DNA of 64,000 bases, from contig DEXQ01000018.1 in assembly GCA_002364215.1 (NCBI GenBank), forward strand, positions 62,001 to 126,000, read 5' to 3'. Position 1 is the stretch's first letter. Each line of letters starts with the position of its first letter. A program made the translations under genes and the position numbers. The DNA is from Aequorivita sp. UBA3180. GTDB lineage: Bacteria > Bacteroidota > Bacteroidia > Flavobacteriales > Flavobacteriaceae. This document shows positions 34,174 to 42,718 of the stretch, one piece after another. The notes below the pieces were generated by a model. It was not told the origin of the DNA and did no database searches. It saw only the letters and a list, made by a program, of their open reading frames with translations.

Positions 34174-35166
34174 CTAAAGTCGGTTAAATTTTTTTTTGTT
34201 ATTTATAAAGTACTGAAATACAATAGATTTTAAGGTGTAATACTTTAAAGTTGAAGAAAACACCTTCCTCTTTCTAAGAAATTTTGGTAGCAATGCATAA
34301 AAGCTTAGATGTGCTTTTAAAATTGCAAAGAAATGTTTCGGTTTATCTTGAATTAAAAATTGAAAAGCTGCCACCCCGTCCAAGAGCATTCGTGCAAGCA
34401 AGGCCGTGAAAGCTTTTGTTCCTACGGTGTTTTTAAGAAGATTTAAAAGCGAATTCCTAAAATTATAGAAAGTCTTTTTCGGGTTCAATGCCGCAAGGGT
34501 TGCCCCGCCAACGTGGTAAACTTTCGAAGCTCCCACATAAACTATTTTTCCGCCTTTTGATTGAAGTCGCCAGCAAAGGTCAATTTCCTCTTGGTGCGCA
34601 AAATAGTCTTCATCCAGCGCGCCAGCCTGCCAAAAAGCTTCTGCTTTTACGAAGAGGCATGCCCCGGAAGCCCAAAATATTTGTGAAACATCGTCGTACT
34701 GACCCATATCTTTTTCCAAGGTATTGAAAATTCTTCCACGGCAATAGGGGTAGCCGTATTTGTCAATAAAACCGCCAGCAGCACCGGCATATTCGAAGTA
34801 TTCTTTGTTTTTGTAATCCAGAATTTTAGGCTGAGCGGCAACAACGGAGGAATCTTTTTCAAATTCAGAAACTACTGGCTGCAACCAATTTTCGGTCACT
34901 TCCACATCGCTATTCAATAGAATGAAAATATCTTCGGAGAGGTTTTTTAAAGCATCATTGTAACCTTTTGCATAACCACCATTTTCTTTGTTTTGAATGA
35001 TTTTTACCGTTGAAAAAAATTCTGAAACAAATGCGACAGAATTATCTGTGGAAGCATTATCGGCAATATACACAGTGGCTTCGGAAGAAAATTTCACTAC
35101 AGATGGCAGAAATCTTTCCAGCAAATCCTTTCCGTTCCAATTTAAGATTACTACAGCTACTTTCAC
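34174..35166 (-). CDS. Family 2 glycosyltransferase
   Basis: A 330-residue GT-A enzyme. The N-terminus VAVVILNWNGKDLLERFLPS, IADNASTDNS, GGYAKGYNDAL and ILLNSDVEVT (DxD-type Asp) form the nucleotide-sugar site, and DEDYFAHQEEIDLCWRLQ contains the catalytic ED-type motif. The C-terminal part has a hydrophobic, membrane-associating segment. Rhamnosyl-transferase-like members add sugars to surface polysaccharides; the sugar is not decidable. The best start is GTG at 35166 because it begins directly at the first strand. Confidence 0.9.
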   Translation of the reverse strand: MKVAVVILNWNGKDLLERFLPSVVKFSSEATVYIADNASTDNSVAFVSEFFSTVKIIQNKENGGYAKGYNDALKNLSEDIFILLNSDVEVTENWLQPVVSEFEKDSSVVAAQPKILDYKNKEYFEYAGAAGGFIDKYGYPYCRGRIFNTLEKDMGQYDDVSQIFWASGACLFVKAEAFWQAGALDEDYFAHQEEIDLCWRLQSKGGKIVYVGASKVYHVGGATLAALNPKKTFYNFRNSLLNLLKNTVGTKAFTALLARMLLDGVAAFQFLIQDKPKHFFAILKAHLSFYALLPKFLRKRKVFSSTLKYYTLKSIVFQYFINNKKKFNRL

Positions 35167-35204
35167 GGGTGTAAAGATAGATTTTTGAAGTGTTTTTTCA
35201 GGAC

Positions 35205-35648
35205 TTATTTATAATTTGGAATATCTTTCAGAAAAATATACTGTTCATTTTCAAAATCCATTTGGCAATAATAATGTTCCAAACCGTTGCTGACCATTAA
35301 ATATTCAGCTTGTAGAGCGAGATTGTACCGTGCAATTTGGTCAAATGTTTGCTGAGTGATTGCTACGGAAGGCGCTTTGCACTCCACAATCAAGAAAATG
35401 CTGCCGTCATTATTGAAAACGACCACATCATATCGTTTTACAGTATTGTTGAGTTTTAGCTGTTTCTCAACATTTATAAGGCTTTTGGGATAGTTTTTTT
35501 CTTTTAGAAGAAATTGGACCACGTGCAACCGAACCCATTCCTCGGGTGTGAGCACCACAAATTTTTTTCGGATTTCATCAAAAACCAACGTTTTATTTTC
35601 GCTACTTTTGAAGCGAAAGGAATATTCGGGGAAGTTGAGTTTTTGCAT
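35205..35648 (-). CDS. Stand-alone HsdR N-terminal (PD-(D/E)XK) domain protein
   Basis: A 147-residue protein that is just the type I restriction HsdR_N domain. The nuclease-like core is visible: RYDVVVFNNDG (Asp) and IFLIVECKAPS (Glu-Cys-Lys), followed by YNLALQAEYLMVSNGLEHYYC. No helicase domain or hsdM/hsdS genes are nearby, so it is not a restriction enzyme; it may bind or cut DNA in repair, but this is inference. I use the ATG at 35648; an earlier start (35705) would add residues from a repeat-rich spacer. It is divergent from holA, a pairing common in Bacteroidota. Confidence 0.85.
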   Translation of the reverse strand: MQKLNFPEYSFRFKSSENKTLVFDEIRKKFVVLTPEEWVRLHVVQFLLKEKNYPKSLINVEKQLKLNNTVKRYDVVVFNNDGSIFLIVECKAPSVAITQQTFDQIARYNLALQAEYLMVSNGLEHYYCQMDFENEQYIFLKDIPNYK

Positions 35649-35664
35649 AAAACAAATATCTATT

Positions 35665-35692
35665 AAATTCCAAATTTCAAGCACCAAATTCC
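35665..35692. repeat. Degenerate 7-bp tandem repeat (AAATTCC type)
   Basis: AAATTCC, AAATTTC, AAGCACC and AAATTCC run in register (35665-35692) between the HsdR-N gene and holA. Confidence 0.65.
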
Positions 35693-35715
35693 AAATAAAT
35701 CTCAATTTTCAAAAA

Positions 35716-35743
35716 GCAACAAACAACAAACAACAAGCAACAA
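35716..35743. repeat. 7-bp tandem repeat, four copies, directly upstream of holA
   Basis: (G/A)CAACAA is repeated four times (35716-35743), ending 10 bases before the holA ATG. Confidence 0.85.
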
Positions 35744-35753
35744 AAACTTTTCC

Positions 35754-36758
35754 ATGCCGCTCGACAAAGTAAAAACCATTATTAACGATATTAAAAACGG
35801 AAACACAAAACCCATTTATTTTTTGATGGGCGAGGAGCCGTATTACATTGACGGTATTTCGAAATATATTGAGGAAAACGTTTTGAGTGAAGAGGAAAAA
35901 GGCTTCAACCAAATGTTGCTTTACGGCCGTGATGTTTCTGTAGAAGATATCATTAGCAACGCCAAACGTTACCCAATGATGGCGGAAAAACAGGTGGTAA
36001 TTGTAAAAGAAGCGCAGGACCTTTCGCGCACCATCGAAAAGTTGGTGCCTTATGCTAAGGATCCGCAGCCCACAACCGTTTTGGTGCTTTGCTACAAATA
36101 TAAAACCTTGGATAAACGCAAAAAATTGGCTAAGGAGATTGCCAAAACAGGCGTTGTTTTTGAGAGCAAAAAACTCTATGAAAACCAGGTTCCCGATTGG
36201 ATTAAACGTGTGCTGGCAGGAAAAGGCTATACAATTACCCCAAAGGCCGCGCAAATGTTGGTAGAATTTCTTGGGAATGATTTGAGCAAAGTAAACAACG
36301 AGCTTGAAAAACTGCAATTAATCCTAAAACCTGGCGAGCAGATTACACCTCAAATTATTGAGGAAAATATAGGTATCAGTAAGGATTTCAACAATTTTGA
36401 ACTTCAAAATGCTATTGGAGAAAAAGATATAAAAAAGGCTTTTGCAATCATTCAATATTTTTCGCAAAACCCCAAAAACAATCCGTTAGTGATGACGGTA
36501 GCTTTGTTGTACAGTTTCTTTTCAAAATTGCTGAAATATCATGCACTCGCCAACAAAGGCGATGCTGCAAAGGCGTTAGGTGTGAACCCTTATTTCATAA
36601 AAGATTATCAAACCGCAGCACGAAACTATCCGATGAAAAAGGTTAGTGCCATTATAGCTGCAATTCGTGAAGTGGATATGAAAAGTAAAGGCGTAGGTGC
36701 CGCAAATCTTCCGCAGGGCGATTTGCTAAAGGAATTGTTGGTGAAGATTTTTAATTGA
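35754..36758 (+). CDS. holA: DNA polymerase III delta subunit
   Basis: A 334-residue clamp-loader subunit that opens the sliding clamp. The AAA+-like N-terminal domain (PIYFLMGEEPYYIDGISKYI, then MMAEKQVVIVKEAQDL), the middle AAA lid region and the C-terminal collar domain (NPYFIKDYQTAARNYPMKK) are all in order. As usual for delta, there is no working Walker A. It has 7-bp tandem repeats on both sides: four copies in its leader and ten copies just after the stop. Confidence 0.95.
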   Translation: MPLDKVKTIINDIKNGNTKPIYFLMGEEPYYIDGISKYIEENVLSEEEKGFNQMLLYGRDVSVEDIISNAKRYPMMAEKQVVIVKEAQDLSRTIEKLVPYAKDPQPTTVLVLCYKYKTLDKRKKLAKEIAKTGVVFESKKLYENQVPDWIKRVLAGKGYTITPKAAQMLVEFLGNDLSKVNNELEKLQLILKPGEQITPQIIEENIGISKDFNNFELQNAIGEKDIKKAFAIIQYFSQNPKNNPLVMTVALLYSFFSKLLKYHALANKGDAAKALGVNPYFIKDYQTAARNYPMKKVSAIIAAIREVDMKSKGVGAANLPQGDLLKELLVKIFN

Positions 36759-36773
36759 GGTAGTATTATTTTA

Positions 36774-36843
36774 CAATCAACAATCAACAATCAACAATCA
36801 ACAATCAACAATCAACAATCAAAAATCAACAATCAACAATCAA
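36774..36843. repeat. 7-bp tandem repeat, ten copies
   Basis: CAATCAA is repeated ten times in register over 70 bases with one variant (AAATCAA, copy eight). It fills the spacer between holA and the stop codon of the doxX gene (36844). Confidence 0.95.
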
Positions 36844-37221
36844 CTATCTCCTATCTACAGAATACTTCCCAGCTCCCAAAAGTGCTATCGCAATAAAACC
36901 AACTAAAAAAAGAATTGCTTTTTCCTTAGTTGCTAACGGATCTGCCGCATGAACCACAAATGCTGCCACCGCCATTGTTACTATCACGGGAATTGCGGTT
37001 AACCTCGTCTTAAAACCAATAATTACAAGTAGGGGAAAAAGCACTTCGCATAGCACGGCTAAAATTAAGGTAGCGGTTTCGCCAATGCCAATGGGGTCTC
37101 CAAATGAAAAATCGCCCGATAGCATTTTTAAAAGTTTGGGCACTCCGTGGGTAAGCATCATTCCACCAAAGCCCACGCGAAGCAGCAGTAATCCTAAATT
37201 ATAATTGGTCGTGTTGTTCAT
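36844..37221 (-). CDS. DoxX-family membrane protein
   Basis: A 125-residue integral membrane protein with four helices; the first reads LGLLLLRVGFGGMMLTHGVPKLL and the last LFLVGFIAIALLGAGKYSVD, typical of DoxX. In other bacteria DoxX proteins take part in thiol or quinone redox homeostasis; the role here is not known. I use the ATG at 37221 (MNNTTNYNLG). The stop codon abuts the ten-copy 7-bp repeat, so slippage there would not alter the protein. Confidence 0.88.
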   Translation of the reverse strand: MNNTTNYNLGLLLLRVGFGGMMLTHGVPKLLKMLSGDFSFGDPIGIGETATLILAVLCEVLFPLLVIIGFKTRLTAIPVIVTMAVAAFVVHAADPLATKEKAILFLVGFIAIALLGAGKYSVDRR

Positions 37222-37350
37222 TTCTGTCCTTTTAAATTTTAGAAAAGCGAATATAGAAAACATTTCATTCACATTTAGCAATAACCTTCATTTCAAAAAA
37301 TTGGCGCAGCCCTTTTTAAAACGTATTTTTGGGCTTCAAAAAATATGTGA

Positions 37351-38256
37351 ATGAAAAAAATTAAAGCTTGGTTTGCCGCGGCGAGATTGCGAACATTGCC
37401 GCTTTCGGTTTCTGGAATAATAGTTGGGGCTTCCTTAGGAACTACAAATCTAGGAGAATCAGGCATTTGGCAATCCAGCCTTTTCTGGCTCGCAATATTG
37501 GTTACCATAGGTTTTCAAGTGCTTTCCAATTTTGCTAACGATTACGGCGATGGCATACGCGGCACCGATGCCAAAAGACAGGGCGAAAAACGCATGGTTG
37601 CATCGGGTATTATTTCACCCAAACAAATGAAAATCGGGATGATTGTTACGGGAGTTATAACTTTTTTTTTCGCTACCTTTTTAATTTTTATCGCTTTCGG
37701 AAACGAAAACTTCATCATTTCCTTTATTTTTTTCAACCTCACTATTGTTTCAATAATCGCTGCGGTTAAATACACCGTTGGTAAAAAAGCTTATGGCTAT
37801 TCGGGCTTGGGAGATGTTTTTGTGTTTCTGTTTTTTGGATTGTTGAGCGTTTTGGGAAGTTATTATTTATTCACCCATAATTTAAATTGGCTTTTATTGT
37901 TACCCGCAATTGCGATTGGATGTTTTAGCACAGCAGTGCTAAACTTAAATAATATGCGCGATATTGAAAGCGATACAGCTGCCAATAAAAACACGCTGGT
38001 TGTAAAACTGGGAATACAGAAAGCAAAAAAGTACCATGCTTTTTTATTGCTTTTCGGAATGGCTTGCGCAATTGTCTATACGGCCTTAAATTATCGTGAG
38101 CCGTGGCAATTTTTATACTTTATCGCTTTTATTCCTTTTCTATTAAACATAAAGACTGTTTTTAAGAACACAGTGCCAAGGCTTCTCGACGGCGAATTGA
38201 AAAAGGTTGCCTTAAGCACTTTTTTGTTTGCAATCTTGTTTAGTATATTTATGTGA
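37351..38256 (+). CDS. menA: 1,4-dihydroxy-2-naphthoate polyprenyltransferase
   Basis: A 301-residue UbiA-family enzyme that adds the polyprenyl tail to dihydroxynaphthoate in menaquinone synthesis. It has about eight membrane helices and both Mg-pyrophosphate motifs: NFANDYGDGIRGTD and LNNMRDIESDTAANK. It starts the plus-strand group menA - UPF0173 - menC - CPBP - menE. Length and helix pattern are normal for MenA. Confidence 0.95.
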   Translation: MKKIKAWFAAARLRTLPLSVSGIIVGASLGTTNLGESGIWQSSLFWLAILVTIGFQVLSNFANDYGDGIRGTDAKRQGEKRMVASGIISPKQMKIGMIVTGVITFFFATFLIFIAFGNENFIISFIFFNLTIVSIIAAVKYTVGKKAYGYSGLGDVFVFLFFGLLSVLGSYYLFTHNLNWLLLLPAIAIGCFSTAVLNLNNMRDIESDTAANKNTLVVKLGIQKAKKYHAFLLLFGMACAIVYTALNYREPWQFLYFIAFIPFLLNIKTVFKNTVPRLLDGELKKVALSTFLFAILFSIFM

Positions 38257-38269
38257 TAAAAAAACAGTT

Positions 38270-38950
38270 ATGAAAATTACATTTTACGGACAGAACAGTC
38301 TTGGTATTGAAATTAAGGGAAAGCACATTCTGGTAGATCCCTTTATTACGGGAAACGATCTTGCAAAAGACAAAATTGACATCAACGATTTAAAAGCAGA
38401 TTATATCCTTTTAACCCACGCACACCAAGACCACACACTCGATGCTGCGGCAATTGCAAGAAGAACAGGAGCAATAATAGTCAGTAATTTTGAAATTGCA
38501 AATCATTACGAAGCAAAAGGCATTGAAGTTCACCCAATGAACCACGGTGGAAGCTGGAAGTTTGAGTTTGGAAAAGTGAAATATGTGATTGCACACCATA
38601 CAAGTTCTTTTCCCGATGGCAGCTATGGCGGTCAACCAGGCGGTTTTGTGATTGAGGGCGAACATAAAAACATTTACATTGCCGGCGATACAGCCTTAAC
38701 TATGGATATGAAGCTCATCCCAATGCATACAAAGCTGGATTTGGCAATTCTACCCATAGGCGATAATTTCACAATGGGAATTGATGATGCAATTATTGCT
38801 AGCGATTTTGTGCAGTGCGATAAGGTTTTGGGCGTGCATTACGATACTTTCGGATACATTGAAATAGACCACGAAGAGGCAAAACGTAAATTTTATGATG
38901 CCAATAAAGATTTGATGCTTTTGGAAATTGGAGAATCTATTGAATTATAA
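38270..38950 (+). CDS. UPF0173 metal-dependent hydrolase (MBL fold)
   Basis: A 226-residue metallo-beta-lactamase-fold protein. The metal site HAHQDH is at residues 50-55, with HHTSSFPDG and AGDTALTMDM further on. UPF0173 members resemble UlaG lactonases but their substrate is not known. The ATG at 38270, 13 bases after menA, fits the family N-terminus MKITFYGQNS better than an earlier ATG. Its place inside the menaquinone group may be chance or may reflect a housekeeping link. Confidence 0.92.
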   Translation: MKITFYGQNSLGIEIKGKHILVDPFITGNDLAKDKIDINDLKADYILLTHAHQDHTLDAAAIARRTGAIIVSNFEIANHYEAKGIEVHPMNHGGSWKFEFGKVKYVIAHHTSSFPDGSYGGQPGGFVIEGEHKNIYIAGDTALTMDMKLIPMHTKLDLAILPIGDNFTMGIDDAIIASDFVQCDKVLGVHYDTFGYIEIDHEEAKRKFYDANKDLMLLEIGESIEL

Positions 38951-38960
38951 ACCAAATATC

Positions 38961-38981
38961 ACCCTGAGCGCAGTCGAAGGG
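38961..38981 (+). repeat. Dispersed CCCTGAGCGCAGTCGAAGGG-type hairpin
   Basis: ACCCT and AGGGT arms enclose GAGCGCAGTCGA, followed by a short T run. I recognise the core as a widely dispersed bacterial intergenic repeat. It ends eight bases before the menC start. Confidence 0.7.
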
Positions 38982-38988
38982 TTTTTAA

Positions 38989-40032
38989 ATGCTTACAGCT
39001 TCATATAAAAAATACCTCCTAAACTTCAAACGCCCAAGCGGCACTTCCCGAGGCGTTATGAATTCAAAAGAAACCTATTTTCTTACTCTCAAAACTGAAG
39101 AAAGTTTCGGAGTGGGCGAGTGCGGTCTGCTCCGTGGATTGAGTGTGGACGATCGCCCCGATTACGAAGAAGAACTTGCAGGGGTTTGTGAAAACGTGGA
39201 GCTGGGCGTTAGTGAAGCAGATTTATACGAAGCATTACAGGAATTTCCCTCGATACAATTTGGGATTGAAACAGCTTTCAAGTCTTTGCGCTCAAAAAAT
39301 CCTTTCGAATTATTTCCTTCGGAATTTTCGCGTGGAGAAGCTTCAATCCCAATAAACGGTTTGGTTTGGATGGGCGATAAAAGTTTTATGAAACAACAGA
39401 TTTCAGAAAAACTGAAACAGGGTTTTACTTGTATAAAAATGAAAATTGGCGCAATCGATTTCAAAACTGAAATTGAACTTTTGAAATCAATCCGAAAGGA
39501 ATTTTCCGCTTCAGAAGTAGAATTGCGCGTTGATGCTAACGGTGCATTTTCCCAAAAAGAAGCTTTGGAAAAACTAAAAGTGCTTTCAGATTTGCAATTA
39601 CATTCCATAGAGCAGCCCATTAAACAAGGCCAATGGCAGGAAATGGCAAGACTTTGTGAGGAAACTCCATTACCGATCGCTTTGGATGAAGAATTAATCG
39701 GTGTTTTTTCCGAAGAAAAAAAGAACATACTTTTGGACACCATAAAACCACAATTTATAATCTTAAAACCCTCATTGATTGGCGGTTTCCGCGGATGCGA
39801 TACTTGGATAAAACTAGCAGAAAATCACAAGGCAGGTTGGTGGATTACTTCCGCTTTGGAAAGCAATGTGGGTTTAAACGCCATTTCACAATATACCTTT
39901 ACAAAAAACAGTAAATTGCCCCAAGGTTTGGGCACGGGCAGCCTTTACACAAATAATATTGATAGTCCGCTGGAAGTTTCAAATGGTGAGTTGCATTACA
40001 ATCCATCTGTTAATTGGAATTTTCAGATTTAA
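38989..40032 (+). CDS. menC: o-Succinylbenzoate synthase
   Basis: A 347-residue enolase-superfamily enzyme that dehydrates SHCHC to o-succinylbenzoate for menaquinone. Catalytic features in order: GFTCIKMKIG (Lys), LRVDANGAFS (Asp), SIEQPI (Glu), ALDEELIG (Asp-Glu) and FIILKPSLIGGF (Lys). The N-terminal capping domain (about 1-110) is intact. A hairpin repeat lies just upstream of the start. Confidence 0.92.
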   Translation: MLTASYKKYLLNFKRPSGTSRGVMNSKETYFLTLKTEESFGVGECGLLRGLSVDDRPDYEEELAGVCENVELGVSEADLYEALQEFPSIQFGIETAFKSLRSKNPFELFPSEFSRGEASIPINGLVWMGDKSFMKQQISEKLKQGFTCIKMKIGAIDFKTEIELLKSIRKEFSASEVELRVDANGAFSQKEALEKLKVLSDLQLHSIEQPIKQGQWQEMARLCEETPLPIALDEELIGVFSEEKKNILLDTIKPQFIILKPSLIGGFRGCDTWIKLAENHKAGWWITSALESNVGLNAISQYTFTKNSKLPQGLGTGSLYTNNIDSPLEVSNGELHYNPSVNWNFQI

Positions 40033-40068
40033 ATTTGAACAACTTATTTTATAATTTAAAAACCCAAA

Positions 40069-41040
40069 ATGTACATACAACAAGCCTTTATATCCCTGCA
40101 CGAATGGTGGCGCTATTTGGTAGGTTTTATCATTATTTTTCTTGCCAGTCAGTTAGGCTCCATTCCACTATTAATTGCAGTAATGTTTAAAGTAATGGCA
40201 GAAGGTGGAAATATAGAGTCCATTCAGGATCCAAATGTGATGATGACCGTTTTAGACTCGAATCTCACCCTGTTTTTGATGCTGCTCAGTTTTGCCATAG
40301 GTTTGTTAGGGGTTTATCTTGTGGTGAAATTTTTGCACAAACAACCGTTTGTTGCACTTACTACGTCAAGAAAAAAAACGGATTGGGGGCGAGTCTTTTT
40401 TGGCTTTGCACTTATTGCCATAACAACCATTGTTGTTACAAGCTTAGATTTTTATAACAATCCAGAGAACTATGTTTTGCAGTTCGATTTGGTGCCATTT
40501 ATTATTCTTGCAGTAATTGCAGTAATCATGATTCCGTTGCAGACCAGTTTTGAGGAATATCTTTTCCGTGGTTATTTAATGCAGGGAATTGGCGTTTTAA
40601 CAAAAAACAGATGGTTGCCATTGATTGTTACATCTGTGATATTTGGAGCGCTTCATATGGCAAATCCAGAGGTTGACAAACTTGGGAATATAATAATGAT
40701 TTATTATATCGGGACCGGTTTCTTTCTCGGAATTATGACGTTGATGGACGAAGGCATGGAGCTCGCCCTTGGTTTTCACGCCGGTAACAATTTAATTGCA
40801 GCACTTTTGGTGACCGCAGATTGGACGGTTTTTAAAACCAATTCCGTTTTAAAAGATATTTCTGAACCTTCCGCAGGCTTTGATGTAATTGCGCCCGTAC
40901 TTATTTTATATCCTATCTTTCTACTAATTATGGCGTGGCGTTACAAATGGACCGATTGGAGCGGAAAGCTCTTCGGAAAAGTGGAAGAGCCAATTAATAT
41001 TTCAGATGAAAATACTCAAAACCAAACATTTGTTGAATAG
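40069..41040 (+). CDS. CPBP-family intramembrane glutamic protease
   Basis: A 323-residue polytopic membrane protein with the CPBP/Rce1-type active site: EEYLFRGYLMQG (Glu-Glu and Arg), FGALHMANPE (His) and FHAGNN (His-x-x-x-Asn). Eight or so membrane helices. Members process prenylated or hydrophobic peptides; the substrate here is unknown. Its stop overlaps the menE start (TAGTG), so the two are coupled, even though no functional link with menaquinone is established. Confidence 0.9.
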   Translation: MYIQQAFISLHEWWRYLVGFIIIFLASQLGSIPLLIAVMFKVMAEGGNIESIQDPNVMMTVLDSNLTLFLMLLSFAIGLLGVYLVVKFLHKQPFVALTTSRKKTDWGRVFFGFALIAITTIVVTSLDFYNNPENYVLQFDLVPFIILAVIAVIMIPLQTSFEEYLFRGYLMQGIGVLTKNRWLPLIVTSVIFGALHMANPEVDKLGNIIMIYYIGTGFFLGIMTLMDEGMELALGFHAGNNLIAALLVTADWTVFKTNSVLKDISEPSAGFDVIAPVLILYPIFLLIMAWRYKWTDWSGKLFGKVEEPINISDENTQNQTFVE

Positions 41041-42095
41041 TGAAGCTGCTGCACTCCAAATTCAAATTAAATGGCGAAGCGTTTTCTTCTGCTGAAGGGT
41101 TAAAGGAACGGGCGAATCATTTAGTTGAAAAAGAAAAGAATGATGAACCGGCTATTGGAAAATTTATTTTGGAATGGCTGGATGAAAATAATTTTATTAC
41201 CGTAAAAACGTCCGGTTCCACGGGGATTCCAAAGAAATTAAAACTTCAAAAAAAACATGTTTTCAACAGTGCTGAAGCTACTGTGAATTATTTTGATTTA
41301 AAAGAGAATACCAAAGCATTACTCTGCCTTTCTTCGGAATATATTGCAGGAAAAATGATGCTTGTGCGAGCAATGACGGCTGGTTGGGATTTACATACCG
41401 TTGCCCCTGAAAAAAATCCTTTTGAAAGTTTTGAAGATAACTTCGATTTTACGGCAATGGTTCCCTATCAGGTTTTTCATTCTTTGGCAGATTTGCACAA
41501 AGTGAAAAAGCTAATTATAGGTGGCGGGGCAGTGTCACGGAAATTGGAAAAACAGCTTCAGGAAGTTTCAGCTAAAATTTCTGCGACCTACGGAATGACG
41601 GAAACCATCAGCCATATTGCAGTACGTCCATTAAACGGAATTGAAAAATCTTCCGTTTTTATGGCGCTTCCAAAAGTGAACTTTACACAGAACGAAAATA
41701 ATTGCCTTCAAATTCACGCTCCCGAAATTTCAGAAGAAACCGTTTTGACTAATGATGTTGTGGAGCTTATTTCACCAACTTCCTTTAAATTTTTAGGAAG
41801 GATTGACAATGTAATTAATACGGGGGGCATAAAAGTGCATCCCGAAATTTTGGAAGAAAAGCTTTCGCTTCATATAAACCAACCATTTTTTATAGCCTCT
41901 GAAAAGGATGAAGCTCTTGGGGAACGTGTTATTCTGATAATTGAAAGTGAAAAGCAATTACAATTGGAAGATTATTCTGAAACTTTTGAAATGCTTTCAA
42001 CTTACGAGAAACCCAAAAAAGTTTATACTACGCCCCAATTTATTTATACGGAAACCGGGAAGATACTACGAGCGGCAACTTTGGAAACAATATAA
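41040..42095 (+). CDS. menE: o-Succinylbenzoate-CoA ligase (short acyl-adenylate enzyme)
   Basis: A 351-residue AMP-binding enzyme. The adenylation P-loop TSGSTGIPKK, the ATYGMTET motif and the hinge region FLGRIDNVINTGGIKVHPE are all present; the C-terminal lysine lies in TETGKILRAA. It is shorter than typical MenE (about 450), a compact form seen in Bacteroidota. It activates o-succinylbenzoate with CoA and ATP. The start is GTG at 41040, sharing a base with the CPBP stop. Confidence 0.87.
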   Translation: MKLLHSKFKLNGEAFSSAEGLKERANHLVEKEKNDEPAIGKFILEWLDENNFITVKTSGSTGIPKKLKLQKKHVFNSAEATVNYFDLKENTKALLCLSSEYIAGKMMLVRAMTAGWDLHTVAPEKNPFESFEDNFDFTAMVPYQVFHSLADLHKVKKLIIGGGAVSRKLEKQLQEVSAKISATYGMTETISHIAVRPLNGIEKSSVFMALPKVNFTQNENNCLQIHAPEISEETVLTNDVVELISPTSFKFLGRIDNVINTGGIKVHPEILEEKLSLHINQPFFIASEKDEALGERVILIIESEKQLQLEDYSETFEMLSTYEKPKKVYTTPQFIYTETGKILRAATLETI

Positions 42096-42135
42096 AACAA
42101 ATACTGTGTTTTAAAATCAATTCATTCTATTCAGA

Positions 42136-42633
42136 CTAAACGGTCAATTCTCCTTCAATTTCGCCAAGAATGATTGCTGCATGAGTTTTAGGATCATAAG
42201 CCACCAGTACATTGTTTCCCACTTCAAACTCATGGATACGCAAACGTGAAATGAGCTGCTCACTCGTGGTATTGAATTTTGGAGCATTTTTGGGTATTAC
42301 TTCCAGTTCAAAACCTACCATATACGAATTGTTAACGGTGGTTCCGGTTTCATAAACGCTGATTATTTTAGCAGGTGCTTCTTTTCCTCTTTTTAGCAAT
42401 TTGTTTTTAGTGGTGGATGTAGTTACTACAGAGCTAATGAAAAAGATGAAGGTAAGTGCAAAAAAAATTGACAGTGCAATAAGCGAATACTGCGTAAGTT
42501 TTGGTATTTCGTCAAAACTATAGGAACCTGCTGGCATTCCCCACATACCTACAAATAATGTAATAAACGGAATCCACATAAGTGCGAAACAACGCCAGCC
42601 CATTTTGCGGAGTGTGGTAGAGTTGAGTTCCAT
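42136..42633 (-). CDS. Membrane protein, DUF3592-like
   Basis: A 165-residue protein with two membrane helices (about 14-32 and 50-70) and a C-terminal beta-rich domain (GKEAPAKIISVYETGTTVNNSYMVGFELEVIP, split by a conserved GT turn). The pattern A-x-I-x-x-V...G...N...V-x-F..V resembles DUF3592-type or related immunity-like membrane proteins; the name is tentative. It stands between menE (convergent) and the carboxylase gene (same strand). Confidence 0.7.
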   Translation of the reverse strand: MELNSTTLRKMGWRCFALMWIPFITLFVGMWGMPAGSYSFDEIPKLTQYSLIALSIFFALTFIFFISSVVTTSTTKNKLLKRGKEAPAKIISVYETGTTVNNSYMVGFELEVIPKNAPKFNTTSEQLISRLRIHEFEVGNNVLVAYDPKTHAAIILGEIEGELTV

Positions 42634-42718
42634 AATGAGTTGGTTTAAAGATTATTAAATTGCTCTATAAACCAAATGTAATCAAAATCAATTAATTATG
42701 ATTTATTGCTCTTTAATT

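Noticed and set aside
35205..35648. Part of a type I restriction system
   Set aside because: Only the HsdR N-terminal domain is present; no helicase part and no hsdM or hsdS genes are near.
36774..36843. Ten-copy repeat as a CRISPR array
   Set aside because: The unit is 7 bp with no spacers, and no cas genes are near.
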